Below, piece by piece: positions 16,663 to 25,236 of a DNA stretch of 64,000 bases. The position numbers and the translations under genes were made by a program. The stretch comes from Cupriavidus malaysiensis (GTDB taxonomy: Bacteria > Pseudomonadota > Gammaproteobacteria > Burkholderiales > Burkholderiaceae). Below the pieces are notes generated by a model. It was not told the origin of the DNA, ran no database searches, and saw only the letters and a program-made list of their open reading frames with translations. The DNA lies in the NCBI RefSeq assembly GCF_001854325.1, contig NZ_CP017754.1, positions 434,001 to 498,000 of the forward strand, in the 5' to 3' direction. The number at the start of each line of letters is the position of its first letter. Position 1 is the first letter of the stretch.

Positions 16663-17505
16663 TCACGGATGCCACGTCGCCGGCCGCCCGATTTGCATCG
16701 GCTCGCGCTGGCTGCCCGCCATCGCGTACGAGAGCCGGTTGGCGGCGTCCATCACGGTCTGCGCCAGTTCCGTCAGCCGCGTTTCGTCCAGGCGCGCGGT
16801 CGGGCCGGAGATGCACATCGAGCCCAGCAGCCGCCAGTGCAGCCCGAACACGGGGGCGGAGACGCTGGAGACTTCGGGCTCGCGTTCGCCCAGCGAGAGG
16901 TGGAAGCCGCGCCGGCGGATCATTTCGTAGGGTTCGCCGGATTCGCCGGAGAAGGCCAGGATGACGCGTCCCGGGGAGCCGCTGTCGAGCGGCAGGGCGG
17001 CGCCGATGCGCACGTGGTGGCGGATCGCCTGCGGGCCTTCCACACGTACCAGGCAGATGCGCTGGCCGCCTTCGCGCACGTAGAAGGAGGCGCTTTCGCC
17101 GGTCTGGATGGCGAGTTCGCGCAGCACCGGCTCGACCACTTCCTGCACGTTGAAGGTGGCCTGGTAGCAGGCGCCCAGCCAGCCGGCGGCGCGGCCGAGG
17201 CGCCAGCCGCCGTCTTCGGTCTGCACCAGGTAGTGGTCGGCGGCCAGGGTGCGGGCCAGGCGCAGCACGGTGGTCTTGTGGATGCCGGTGCGCCGGCTCA
17301 GCTCGGCCAGCGAGAGTTGCGGGTCGTTCACGCCGAAGGCTTCCAGCACGCGCAGCGCGCGCGTGACGGCGCCGACGCCGCCGGTGCTGTCTTCCTGTGC
17401 GGCGGGCCCGGCGGGCGGGGGCGCGGCGGCGGTCTCGGGCGTGCTGCGTGGCGCCCGGGCAGGCCGGGATGGCGGGGCGGGCGGAGCGGCCGTCTTGGAT
17501 TTCAT
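16663..17505 (-). CDS. IclR-family transcriptional regulator
   Basis: A 280-residue regulator with a Pro/Ala-rich N-terminal tail (1-40). The winged helix-turn-helix follows (VTRALRVLEAFGVNDPQLSLAELSRRTGIHKTTVLRLARTL, about 45-88), then the IclR effector domain (ESASFYVREGGQRICLVRVEG, LPLDSGSPGRVILAF, SAPVFG). It is divergent from a Bug binding-protein gene with only 98 bp between starts, so it most likely controls that gene in response to its transported acid. The start at 17505 is the ATG of MKSKTA; the longer frame has no support. Confidence 0.88.
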   Translation of the reverse strand: MKSKTAAPPAPPSRPARAPRSTPETAAAPPPAGPAAQEDSTGGVGAVTRALRVLEAFGVNDPQLSLAELSRRTGIHKTTVLRLARTLAADHYLVQTEDGGWRLGRAAGWLGACYQATFNVQEVVEPVLRELAIQTGESASFYVREGGQRICLVRVEGPQAIRHHVRIGAALPLDSGSPGRVILAFSGESGEPYEMIRRRGFHLSLGEREPEVSSVSAPVFGLHWRLLGSMCISGPTARLDETRLTELAQTVMDAANRLSYAMAGSQREPMQIGRPATWHP

Positions 17506-17517
17506 CGCGCAGAACGT

Positions 17518-17534
17518 GTTTCGCTGTGGGAAAC
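17518..17534. promoter_or_regulatory. Inverted repeat in the IclR/Bug divergent promoter
   Basis: GTTTC-N7-GAAAC lies 13 bp upstream of the iclR-type ATG and about 70 bp before the Bug gene. IclR proteins bind short inverted repeats of this size. It is the only clear symmetric element in the 98-bp gap. Confidence 0.4.
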
Positions 17535-17603
17535 GGCATTGTAGGAGATGAAACGCACGGCAACAATCCGGGGCATAACCACCCATAAGATCCGGAGACA
17601 TCC

Positions 17604-18644
17604 ATGCGCGCATCCCGCCGTAGCCTGTTCGCCCGCGCCTTCGGCGCCACCCTGGGCGTTCCCCTTCCTGTGGTCCTGAGTGCGGCCTTGAGTGCAGCCC
17701 TGACCGTCTTTCCTGCAGCCGCCTCTGCCAGCGCCGGCGGCACCGCTTATCCGTCCCGCCCCATCCGCGTGATCGTGCCGTTCCCGCCGGGCGGCGGCAC
17801 CGACATCATCGCGCGCGAGATCACCAATACCGTGGCGATGTCGACCGGCTGGACCTTCGTGGTGGACAACAAGCCGGGCTCGGGCGGCAACCTGGGCGTG
17901 GATGCCGCCGCCAAGTCGCGCGCCGACGGCTACACCATCGCGCTGGGGCAGACCAGCAACCTCGCCATCAATCCCACGCTGTATCCGCGCCTGCCCTATG
18001 ACCCGCTCAAGGACCTGACGCCGATCGGCCTGGTGGCCAGCGCGCCGCTGGTGCTGGTGACGCCGGCCGGCTCGCCCTACAAGACGCTGGCCGACGTGGT
18101 GCGCGCCAGCAAGGCGAAGCCGGGCGCGCTCAATTTCGCCTCGCCGGGCAACGGCACGGTGGCGCACCTGACCGGCGAGCTGCTGCAGAAGGCCGCCGGC
18201 ATCCACCTGACCCACGTGCCGTACAAGGGGGTCTCGCAGGCGCTCAATGACCTGCTGGGCGGGCAGGTGCAGCTCTATATGTCGTCGGTGCCGACGCTGC
18301 TGGCCCATATCCAGGGCGGCAAGCTGCGCGCGCTGGCGGTCAGCTCGGCCAGGCGCATCGACGACCTGCCGCAGGTGCCGACCATTGCCGAATCCGGCTA
18401 TCCCGGCTTCGACGCCACCACCTGGTTCGGCTTCGTCGCGCCCGGCGACACACCCAAGGAGGTGGTGGCGCGCCTGAACGCCGCCTTCAACAAGGCACTG
18501 CAGTCGCCCGAGCTGGTGCGCAAGCTGGGCGAGCAGGGCGCCGCGGTGCTGGGCGGCACGCCGGAGCAGTTCGGCGCGCGCGTGCGGCAGGACATCGGGC
18601 GCTGGGCCACGGTGATCAAGGAGTCCGGCACCAAGCTGGACTAG
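17604..18644 (+). CDS. Bug-family (tripartite tricarboxylate transporter) binding protein
   Basis: Periplasmic TctC/Bug-type binding protein of 346 residues. A classic signal peptide with an RRSLFARAF start, hydrophobic core and ASA-type cleavage precedes YPSRPIRVIVPFPPGGGTDIIAR. Further family landmarks are VVDNKPGSGGNLGVDAAAKS, GYTIALGQTSNLAINPTLY, HVPYKGVSQALNDLLGG and PQVPTIAESGYPGF. ATG 17604 is preceded by CCGGAGACATCC. It is divergently paired with IclR. As with the first Bug gene, no permease subunits are adjacent; the ligand is probably a small carboxylate. Confidence 0.9.
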   Translation: MRASRRSLFARAFGATLGVPLPVVLSAALSAALTVFPAAASASAGGTAYPSRPIRVIVPFPPGGGTDIIAREITNTVAMSTGWTFVVDNKPGSGGNLGVDAAAKSRADGYTIALGQTSNLAINPTLYPRLPYDPLKDLTPIGLVASAPLVLVTPAGSPYKTLADVVRASKAKPGALNFASPGNGTVAHLTGELLQKAAGIHLTHVPYKGVSQALNDLLGGQVQLYMSSVPTLLAHIQGGKLRALAVSSARRIDDLPQVPTIAESGYPGFDATTWFGFVAPGDTPKEVVARLNAAFNKALQSPELVRKLGEQGAAVLGGTPEQFGARVRQDIGRWATVIKESGTKLD

Positions 18645-18763
18645 GTGGAGCTGCGCAGGCGCCGGTCTACCAGGTGCCTTGGTGCAATCTGGGGCTCACG
18701 CGATCCTGCCCGCGATGGATACCATCTGGTCTCTCCGGCCGGCATGGCAGCGTGAGGCACCCG

Positions 18764-18976
18764 ATGCAGACCACGATCACGATCGACGACGAGTTGACCC
18801 AGCAGGCGCTGGAGGCGCTGGCCTCGGCCGATCCGCCGATGGACGAGGCCGAACTCTTTCGCGAGGCGCTGCGCACCTTCGTGCGGATCCAGGCAGCCAA
18901 GCGGCTCGCTGCCTTGGGCGCGCCGGTGCGGGGCCTGCCTGAGGTACCGCTGCGGGCGACGTCCGCGAAGCGCTGA
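18764..18976 (+). CDS. VapB/DUF2191-type antitoxin, orphan
   Basis: A 70-residue protein beginning MQTTITIDDELTQQALEALA, the ribbon-helix-helix start of VapB/DUF2191 antitoxins. MDEAELFREALRTFVRIQAAKRLAALG follows. The C-terminal RGLPEVPLR segment is short, as in toxin-binding tails. No PIN-domain (VapC) gene follows within 1 kb, so either the toxin has been lost or the protein serves only as a regulator. ATG 18764 follows GTGAGGCACCCG, a weak ribosome site. Confidence 0.7.
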   Translation: MQTTITIDDELTQQALEALASADPPMDEAELFREALRTFVRIQAAKRLAALGAPVRGLPEVPLRATSAKR

Positions 18977-20024
18977 GCGCCCCCCCTTCGTGTGCGGCGC
19001 GGGGCGCTCGGCTATCTCTCCCTTCACCTGATCCTCCGGCCCTGAACCCCGGGCGCCGGACCGGCAAGCGCGGCCGCGCTTCGCCCCTTCGCCCTACCTA
19101 CCTCTGCAGCGGGCCCGCCAGCTGCCCGATATTCGCCCGCCACATGCCTGCCATACCCCGGACATTCCCTTGGTTGTCAGATTTCGTCAGCTTTGCACTC
19201 ACGCGAGCGGATAGCATGAAGATCGCTAAGAGGATCGGGGCAGGGTACGGAGGGGTCCCAGAGGAGGCGGCGTTGTCAGCCTCCCGCATGCCACCCTGTG
19301 CCGGGTCCCGGGCGTTTCCCGCTGCCCCTCGTTACGCCGCCGCGCGGCCGCGTAACGGGGCGGGCCGGTGGAAACGGCCCGCCGCTTTGCCGGAAGTCCG
19401 TCCGCGGCTTGTCCCTTACCTTGCCCGAGAAGAGAGCGAGGGCGGGCGCGCCCCCCCACGGTCGGGCTTCCACAAGCGGCCGCCGGCAGGCGGCGAGTAC
19501 CGGCGGTGCCGAGGCACCGGCCGGTGGCGCCTGCCGGCGGCGGCTGGTCGCCGGATGGCAGCGGTGCTGCCGGCGGCATCCCCGTCGCGGTGACGCGTCG
19601 GCGGGGTCATCCAGCGTGCCTGGCGCGCTGTCGTCGGGCGGCGGTCCCGGCCGTGGTGATATACGGCCGGGGCCGCCTGCTTGCCGGCATGCGGTCCGCG
19701 GGTCCGCATGCGGGTCTGCATGCGGGCCGGATGGCGGCTGGCCTGGCCGCATCGGGCCGCTCGCTCTCCCGCGACCCGTTTTCCGGCTTCCGGCCCTTCG
19801 GCGACGATGTGGTGAAGTCCGCGCTCTTCATGCTCGGCATGACTTCGGCGGCGATGCTGCTGGTGGACCTGCTGTGGCTGAAGGCGTACCGGCGCGCGGC
19901 GGATGCCGGGGCGGCGGGCGTGCACGCCTGAGCTGCGGCTGAGCGGTGAGCCCTGGCGGGCCCCGCCGGGCCGGGGCCTGCCCGCGTCCGCGTGACGGTG
20001 TCATGGCGCTGCGGCGTCACGGCG
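18977..20024. other. Long GC-rich gene-poor stretch
   Basis: About 1 kb with many overlapping open frames on both strands, the usual artefact of very high GC, and no family signature in most. A palindrome at about 19331-19356 (GTTACGC ... GCGTAAC) was noted. The only frame with believable character is the small membrane protein listed at 19731. Confidence 0.4.
19731..19931 (+). CDS. Possible small membrane protein
   Basis: A 66-residue frame whose second half looks protein-like: DPFSGFRPFGDDVVKSALFMLG followed by MTSAAMLLVDLLWLKAYRRAA. This gives one hydrophobic segment of about 18 residues with a basic flank on the cytoplasmic side. There is no good ribosome site and several alternative starts exist. 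It may be a short single-pass protein or an accident of GC-rich sequence. Confidence 0.3.
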   Translation: MAAGLAASGRSLSRDPFSGFRPFGDDVVKSALFMLGMTSAAMLLVDLLWLKAYRRAADAGAAGVHA

Positions 20025-21578
20025 TCACGGCGCCGTGGCAGCGCCGGCCGCATCCGGCGCGCTGCGCTCCCGGCCGCTGAGGAAGACGAACACGGCGATC
20101 GCGCACAGGGCGGTCACCACCGCCAGCCCGCGCAACAGCAGGCCGAAGGCGTCGGCATAGCCTTGCCGCAGCGTGGCGCCCGCCACCGACGGCAGCCATG
20201 CCGCGGCATGGGCGAAGTCCCCGGCGGCAAGTTGCGCTGCGGCTTGTGCGGCGTCATATGCCGTCCGGCCCGCGTCGGCCGCCGGCATGCCCGCCAGCAG
20301 GCGCTGCTGCGTCAACGCGGCCAGCACGGCGCTGACCACCGCCAGCGCGATGCCCTCGCCGGCCACCCGCGTGGTGCTGAAGATGCCGGTGGCCATGCCG
20401 GCGCGCTCCTTGGGTACCACGCTGACCGAGAGTCCATCCATCAGGCCCCAGGGCAGGGCGGTGCCGAGGCCGATCAGCAGCAGCGGCGCCAGCGCGGCCG
20501 GGCCGGCGCCCGCGCGCAGCGCGAGGCTGAGCCACCAGAGGCCGCCCGCCGCGAGCAGCAGGCCGAGGCCGCAGAGGATGCCGGGCGCGAGCCAGCGCGT
20601 GAGCGCGGCGGCCGCCAGCGGTACCACCAGCATCGGGCCCGACAGCGCCAGCATCATCCAGCCGGCATCGATCTCATCGAAGCCCTCGACGCCGATCAGG
20701 CGCAGCGGCAGCAGCACCAGCAGCACGATGTAGCCGTAGCAGGTGGCGATCGGCAGCACCTGCACGCCGACGAAGCGCGCATAGCGGAACAGGGAGAGAT
20801 CCAGCATCGGCCGCGGTGCGCGCCGCTCCACCGCGACGAAGGCGGCCGCCAGCAGCGCGGCGGCGCCGAGCAGCCCGATCACCAGCGGGCTGGACCAGCC
20901 GCTCTCGGGCGCCTGGATCAGGCCGAAGGTGAAGCAGGACAGCGCACCGGTGAAGGTGGCCGTGCCGGCGCGGTCCAGCCCGCCGGCGTGCGGGTCGCGC
21001 GATTCGCGCAGGCGCGGCACGCCGACGGCCAGCGCCAGCGCGCCGGCTGCCGCGCTGCTGAGGAAGATGGCGCGCCAGCCGACCGTGTGGATCAGCCAGC
21101 CGGCCAGCACCGGGCCGAAGGCCAGGCCGATGCCGAAGGTGGTGCCCAGCAGGCTGAAGGCACGTGTGCGCGCCGGGCCGTCGAATTCCTGCGCCAGCGC
21201 GGCGGTGCCGCCCGCCAGTGCCGCCGCCGCGGCCACGCCTTGCGCCGCGCGCAGCAGGTCGACCGCCCATAGCGATGGCGCCAGCCCGAGGGCGAGCGAG
21301 CACAGGGCGAAAGCGGCCGTGCCCAGCGCGAACAGCCGCTTGCGGCCGTAGCGGTCGGCCAGCGTGCCGGCCGCCATCAGCAGGCTGCCGAAGGTCAGCA
21401 TGAAGGCATTGGTGATCCAGCGCAGCGCCACCGCGCTGCCGCCCAGATCGCGGCCGATGGCCGGCGTGGCGACGGCGCCGCCGGAAAAGCTGAGGGGCAG
21501 GGCGAGCGCCGCGAGGCAGACCGCCGCAAGAATGGCGAGCCGGCGCCGCGCGGGGCCGGCCGGGTGGGGGTGATCCAT
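20025..21578 (-). CDS. MFS drug transporter, DHA2/EmrB-QacA type
   Basis: A 517-residue proton-driven exporter with about 14 hydrophobic segments. Landmarks are a first helix LAILAAVCLAALALPLSFSGGAV, motif A LADRYGRKRLFALG near residue 75, motif C-like GIGLAFGPVLAGWLI near 150 and a central loop with RRAPRPMLDLSLFRY near 255. ATG 21578 is preceded by AGGAG. It is divergent from a LysR gene, and a cluster of inverted repeats lies between them, so it is probably induced by the compound that LysR senses. Substrates cannot be told from sequence. Confidence 0.88.
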   Translation of the reverse strand: MDHPHPAGPARRRLAILAAVCLAALALPLSFSGGAVATPAIGRDLGGSAVALRWITNAFMLTFGSLLMAAGTLADRYGRKRLFALGTAAFALCSLALGLAPSLWAVDLLRAAQGVAAAAALAGGTAALAQEFDGPARTRAFSLLGTTFGIGLAFGPVLAGWLIHTVGWRAIFLSSAAAGALALAVGVPRLRESRDPHAGGLDRAGTATFTGALSCFTFGLIQAPESGWSSPLVIGLLGAAALLAAAFVAVERRAPRPMLDLSLFRYARFVGVQVLPIATCYGYIVLLVLLPLRLIGVEGFDEIDAGWMMLALSGPMLVVPLAAAALTRWLAPGILCGLGLLLAAGGLWWLSLALRAGAGPAALAPLLLIGLGTALPWGLMDGLSVSVVPKERAGMATGIFSTTRVAGEGIALAVVSAVLAALTQQRLLAGMPAADAGRTAYDAAQAAAQLAAGDFAHAAAWLPSVAGATLRQGYADAFGLLLRGLAVVTALCAIAVFVFLSGRERSAPDAAGAATAP

Positions 21579-21628
21579 GGTCGCTCCTGGATGGGTTGGA
21601 AGGGCCTGGGGAAGGTGGCCGGCGCGCT

Positions 21629-21672
21629 GTCGTGCCCGCTGTCGTGCCTGCCGTCGTGCCTGCCGTCGTGCC
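21629..21672. repeat. 12-bp tandem repeat
   Basis: Nearly four copies of a unit reading GTCGTGCCTGCC, with the first copy slightly different, lie in the leader region of the MFS gene, 50-95 bp upstream of its ATG. Copy number could vary by slippage and change promoter spacing. Confidence 0.7.
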
Positions 21673-21743
21673 ATATGGCCGGGGCCGCGCCGGGCGAGCG
21701 ATGAACGATAGAGGGGAATGAATCAGGGAAAAACCACGCCAGC

Positions 21744-21771
21744 TTCCGCTGACTGCGGAATAGAATTCCGC
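21744..21771. promoter_or_regulatory. Overlapping inverted repeats in the MFS/LysR divergent region
   Basis: TTCCGC-N5-GCGGAA (21744-21760) overlaps GCGGAAT-AGA-ATTCCGC (21755-21771), giving three alternating half-sites. The position, about 96 bp before the lysR-type start and 166 bp before the MFS start, and the symmetry fit a LysR binding region. Confidence 0.5.
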
Positions 21772-21866
21772 AATGCATGCGCGGACCGAAGCCGGACCGG
21801 CCGCGCGCGGGACGGCCGGGCATTGCCGGCCGGCCTGCCGATGTGCCGGCAATCATCGGAGCGACC

Positions 21867-22775
21867 ATGAATGATCAGGCAGGCGCGGACCCGCTCGGCG
21901 GCATCGCCGCCTTCGTCCGCGCGGCCGAGGCGCTCAGCTTCGTGGCCGCGGGCCGCGCGCTGGGCATTTCCGCCTCGGCGGTGGGCAAGACCGTTGCCCG
22001 GCTGGAGCGCTCGCTGGGCGTGCGCCTGTTCCATCGCACCACGCGCCGCGTCACGCTGACCGAGGAGGGGCGCCACTTCTACGCCAGCTGCCGGCGCGCG
22101 CTCGACGAACTCGACGAGGCGCGCGCCACGCTGTCCGCCGCCGCCGAGCGCCCGCGCGGGCGCCTGCGCGTCAGCCTGCCGGCGATCGGCTACCGCTTCC
22201 TGCTGCCGGTGCTGCCGGAATTCGCGCAGCGCTATCCCGAGGTCGAGCTGGACCTCGATTTCAACGATCGGCTGGTGGATGTCATCGAAGGCGGTTTCGA
22301 CGCGGTGATCCGCAGCGGCACGCTCAGCGACTCCAGCCTGCTGGCGCGCCGCCTCGGCCCCTTCCGCTTCAAGCTGTGCGCCACGCCCGGCTATCTCGCC
22401 GCCGCCGGCACGCCGCGCACGCTGCGCGAGCTGGTGGCGCATGCCTGCGTGCGCTACCGCTTCCCGACCACCGGCAAGCTGCAGCCCTGGGCGCTGGCGG
22501 ACGACGGCGGCGAGCCGCCGGACCTGCGCACGGCGATGACCTGCAACAACATGGAAGCCCTGCGCGGCGCGGTGATGGCCGGCTTCGGCATCGGCTACAT
22601 GCCCGACTTCCTGGTGCGCGACGCGATCGAAGCGGGGCAGCTCGTGCCGGTGCTGGATGCGCACTGCAAGGCGCCGGGGCAGTTCTCCATCCTGTGGCCA
22701 TCGAGCCGGCAGCTGTCACCCAAGCTCAGGGTGTTCGTCGATTTCGCTTGTGCGAGGTTGTTTCAGGAGGTTTGA
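21867..22775 (+). CDS. LysR-family transcriptional regulator
   Basis: A 302-residue regulator. The N-terminal helix-turn-helix reads IAAFVRAAEALSFVAAGRALGISASAVGKTVARLERSLGVRLFHRTTR (about 12-60), and the substrate-binding domain follows (RGRLRVSLPAIGYRFLLPVL, FDAVIRSGTLSDSSLLARRLG). It resembles the CrgA/DsdC-like group that often sits opposite MFS or NAD(P)H genes. ATG 21867 is preceded by CGGAGCGACC. It is followed by a convergent chemoreceptor gene with a palindromic repeat between. Confidence 0.9.
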   Translation: MNDQAGADPLGGIAAFVRAAEALSFVAAGRALGISASAVGKTVARLERSLGVRLFHRTTRRVTLTEEGRHFYASCRRALDELDEARATLSAAAERPRGRLRVSLPAIGYRFLLPVLPEFAQRYPEVELDLDFNDRLVDVIEGGFDAVIRSGTLSDSSLLARRLGPFRFKLCATPGYLAAAGTPRTLRELVAHACVRYRFPTTGKLQPWALADDGGEPPDLRTAMTCNNMEALRGAVMAGFGIGYMPDFLVRDAIEAGQLVPVLDAHCKAPGQFSILWPSSRQLSPKLRVFVDFACARLFQEV

Positions 22776-22828
22776 GTGGAGGCGGGTTGGGAGCGCGTTG
22801 GCGGCTTCGTCTGTGCGCTCGCGTGCTG

Positions 22829-22932
22829 GACCACACCGAGGGCTTCGCTGGATGTGGCGCCTTGCTAAACCACCCCTCACCCCCACCCTCTCCCCATGCG
22901 GGGAGAGGGAGCCAAGACCTCGTGCTTGGCGC
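22829..22932. repeat. Dispersed repeat A, copy 1
   Basis: About 104 bp running from GACCACACCGAGG to GTGCTTGGCGC. It contains the stem-loop CCCTCTCCCC-ATGC-GGGGAGAGGG at 22886-22909. A second, inverted copy at 31881-31984 is nearly identical, including the non-palindromic flanks. The element lies between convergent genes and its hairpin could terminate transcription from both sides. Confidence 0.85.
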
Positions 22933-22996
22933 GCGGTGTTGGCGTATCTCGTCGGCTTCGTCCAGCGCGACCTGGTTCGCACCGCGCTGTTTCGCT

Positions 22997-23022
22997 CCCC
23001 TCTCCCGCTTGCGGGAGAGGGG
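22997..23022. terminator. Palindromic repeat B, copy 1
   Basis: A perfect 12-bp stem CCCCTCTCCCGC / GCGGGAGAGGGG with a 2-nt spacer, flanked by conserved GGTTCGCACCGCGC on the left and GGGGGTGAGGG on the right. Copies occur at 32025-32050 and 40230-40255. It lies between the convergent LysR and chemoreceptor genes and probably stops both transcripts. Confidence 0.7.
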
Positions 23023-23103
23023 CGGGGGTGAGGGCCGGCGCCCGCACCAAGCGACAACGCGCCGCCGCGCCGCATCGCCGCAGCGCCGCCGCTGTCTCCA
23101 GCC

Positions 23104-24903
23104 TCAGTGCAGCCGGAACCCCCCCACCACGCCCGCCAGGCTGGCGGCCTGCGTCTGCAGTGCTTCGGCGGCGGCGGACGATTGCTCCACCAGCGCGGCG
23201 TTCTGCTGCACCATCTGGTCGAGCTGGCTGACGGCCTGGTTCACTTCCTGGATGCCGCGCGTCTGTTCGCCGGCGGCCTGCGAGATCTCGGAGATGATGC
23301 GGCTGACCTTGCCGACGTCGCCGACGATGCGCTGCATGGTGTCGCCGGCACGGCGTACCTGGCCGGAGCCGGTGCTGACGCTGCCCACGGTGCTTTCGAT
23401 CAGGGTCTTGATCTCCTTGGCGGCCTGGGCGCTGCGCTGGGCCAGCGCGCGCACTTCGCCGGCCACCACGGCGAAGCCGCGGCCCTGTTCGCCGGCGCGG
23501 GCGGCTTCCACCGCGGCGTTGAGCGCCAGGATATTGGTCTGGAAGGCGATGCCCTCGATCACGCCGATGATGTCCGAGACCTTGACCGCGGCCTGTTCGA
23601 TGGCGCCCATGGTGACGATGGCGTCCTGGATGGCGCTGCCGCCGTTGCCGGCGCCTTGCGCGGCGGCAACGGCGAGATGGTCGGCCTGCTGGGCGGAGCT
23701 GGCGGACTGGCCGACGGTGGCGGTGATCTGCTCCATCGAGGCGGCGGTCTGCTGCAGGCTGGCGGCGGCGGATTCGGTGCGGCGCGACAGGTCGTTGTTG
23801 CCGGCGGCGATCTCGTCGGCGGCGGCATGCACGGAGGCGCTGGCGTCGCGGATCTGGCGCATCACGCCGGCGAGCTGGTCGGCGAAGGCGTTGAAGGCCT
23901 GGGCGATCTGCGCGGTCTCGTCGCGGCCGTCGGCGGGCAGGCGGCGCGTGAGGTCGGCTTCGCCGCGGCCGATGTCGCGCATGGCATCGCGGATCTGCGT
24001 CAGGCGGCGGAAGGAGACCCCGGTGGCGCCGGCCACGATGATGGCGGCCAGTACCGCGATCACCACCAGCGCCAGCAGCGAGGTCCACAGCACCGAGCGC
24101 ATTCCGGCGCCGGCCTCGGCCTGGTCCATCGCCAGCACGGCGAGCCAGTCGGTGCCCGGCACCGGGCGCGCGAACAGCAGCTTGGCCACGCCGCCCGCCT
24201 GCACCGGCAGCGGCGCCTCGGCGCCGGCCAGCGCGGCGAGCTTGCCGGTGTCCAGCGCGGGCACGAGGTCGGTCACGGGCTTGAGCGTGAGCTTGTCGTC
24301 CGGGTGCGCGACGATCTCGCCGCTGCGCGCCACCAGCATGCCGAAGCTGGCCGGGGTGGGGCGGATGGACTTGACGTTGGCCACCACGCTGTCCATGTTG
24401 ACGTCGCCCGAGACCACGCCCTTGAGCTCGCCGTCCTTCAGCACCGGCACGGCGAAGGCCACCACCAGCTTGCCGGTGCCGGCGTCCACGTAGGGCGGCG
24501 TCACCACCGGCTTGCCGGCCTTGGCGGCCTGCTGGTACCAGGGGCGCACGGTGGGGTCGTAGCCGGGCGGGATGCCGGTCGGGTTGGAGAAGCGGGCGGT
24601 GTGGTCGGCATAGCCGACGTAGACGTTGGTGAAGCCGCCGGCGGCCGCCACCAGCTTGAGCGCGGCCTCGGGCTCGGGCTGCAGCACGGCGTCCTGCAGC
24701 GACACGATCATCTGCACGTGGCCGGCCACCCATTCGCCCATGGCTTCCACGTGGCCGCCTTCGATGGCGGACAGCGTTTCGCTGATGGAGGCGTCGTTGT
24801 AGCGGTCGGCGACGACGTAGTTGAGGATGGCATTGATGGTCAGCGCTGCCACCACGATGGCCACGGATAGGGCCACGATGCGGGCGCGTAGGGATGCGAA
24901 CAT
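23104..24903 (-). CDS. Methyl-accepting chemotaxis protein with dCache sensor
   Basis: A 599-residue transmembrane chemoreceptor. Helix 1 ([23 protein letters not shown]) and helix 2 near residue 280 ([20 protein letters not shown]) bracket a periplasmic dCache domain with the amine/amino-acid-type signature VRPWYQQA near 122. HAMP follows ([24 protein letters not shown]), then the signalling domain with the conserved hairpin [48 protein letters not shown]. No C-terminal NWETF pentapeptide is present. It lies opposite an MlrC-like peptidase gene, suggesting the sensed compound may be a peptide or amino acid, which is inference. Confidence 0.92.
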   Translation of the reverse strand: MFASLRARIVALSVAIVVAALTINAILNYVVADRYNDASISETLSAIEGGHVEAMGEWVAGHVQMIVSLQDAVLQPEPEAALKLVAAAGGFTNVYVGYADHTARFSNPTGIPPGYDPTVRPWYQQAAKAGKPVVTPPYVDAGTGKLVVAFAVPVLKDGELKGVVSGDVNMDSVVANVKSIRPTPASFGMLVARSGEIVAHPDDKLTLKPVTDLVPALDTGKLAALAGAEAPLPVQAGGVAKLLFARPVPGTDWLAVLAMDQAEAGAGMRSVLWTSLLALVVIAVLAAIIVAGATGVSFRRLTQIRDAMRDIGRGEADLTRRLPADGRDETAQIAQAFNAFADQLAGVMRQIRDASASVHAAADEIAAGNNDLSRRTESAAASLQQTAASMEQITATVGQSASSAQQADHLAVAAAQGAGNGGSAIQDAIVTMGAIEQAAVKVSDIIGVIEGIAFQTNILALNAAVEAARAGEQGRGFAVVAGEVRALAQRSAQAAKEIKTLIESTVGSVSTGSGQVRRAGDTMQRIVGDVGKVSRIISEISQAAGEQTRGIQEVNQAVSQLDQMVQQNAALVEQSSAAAEALQTQAASLAGVVGGFRLH

Positions 24904-25236
24904 GGATGAGTGCTCCTGTGCTGTTGCCCGGGTAGGGCGGGGGGCGCGGCAAATCGGAGGGATTTACGGCCCGCCCGGCGCGGACTTGAGGGGCGACGGC
25001 GTAATGTCTGGACATTTTTGCGGCTTCGCCTGGATTCGTGCCATATGCGCCACTTGTGGTGTCTGGTGCGGTGCACTTGTGGTGCCGGCTCCGGCACGAG
25101 GCGGCAGTCCTGCGGGGCCAGCGTGCAAGTGGCAATTCCGCCATTTCCAGCCGGCGCGGCTGTCGCTAGACTGAGGCTCATCGCAGCGCATCCCGACCGT
25201 CGTCGCCACAGCCATCCCCAGGAGCCATCCCCCGCC
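24904..25236. promoter_or_regulatory. Divergent region between chemoreceptor and M81 peptidase
   Basis: Two direct copies of CACTTGTGGTG at 25051-25061 and 25074-25084 lie 23 bp apart (about two turns), each with internal dyad symmetry. They could be a binding site shared by the two divergent genes. No gene is supported in the 333-bp gap. Confidence 0.35.

Larger units (their letters stand above)
22776..23103. other. Convergent intergenic region filled by repeats
   Basis: These 328 bp hold repeat A copy 1 and repeat B copy 1, listed separately. No gene is supported here. Confidence 0.6.

Noticed and set aside
19298..19942. Several long overlapping frames on both strands
   Set aside because: Composition-driven open frames in about 75% GC sequence, Arg/Pro/Gly-rich and without motifs.
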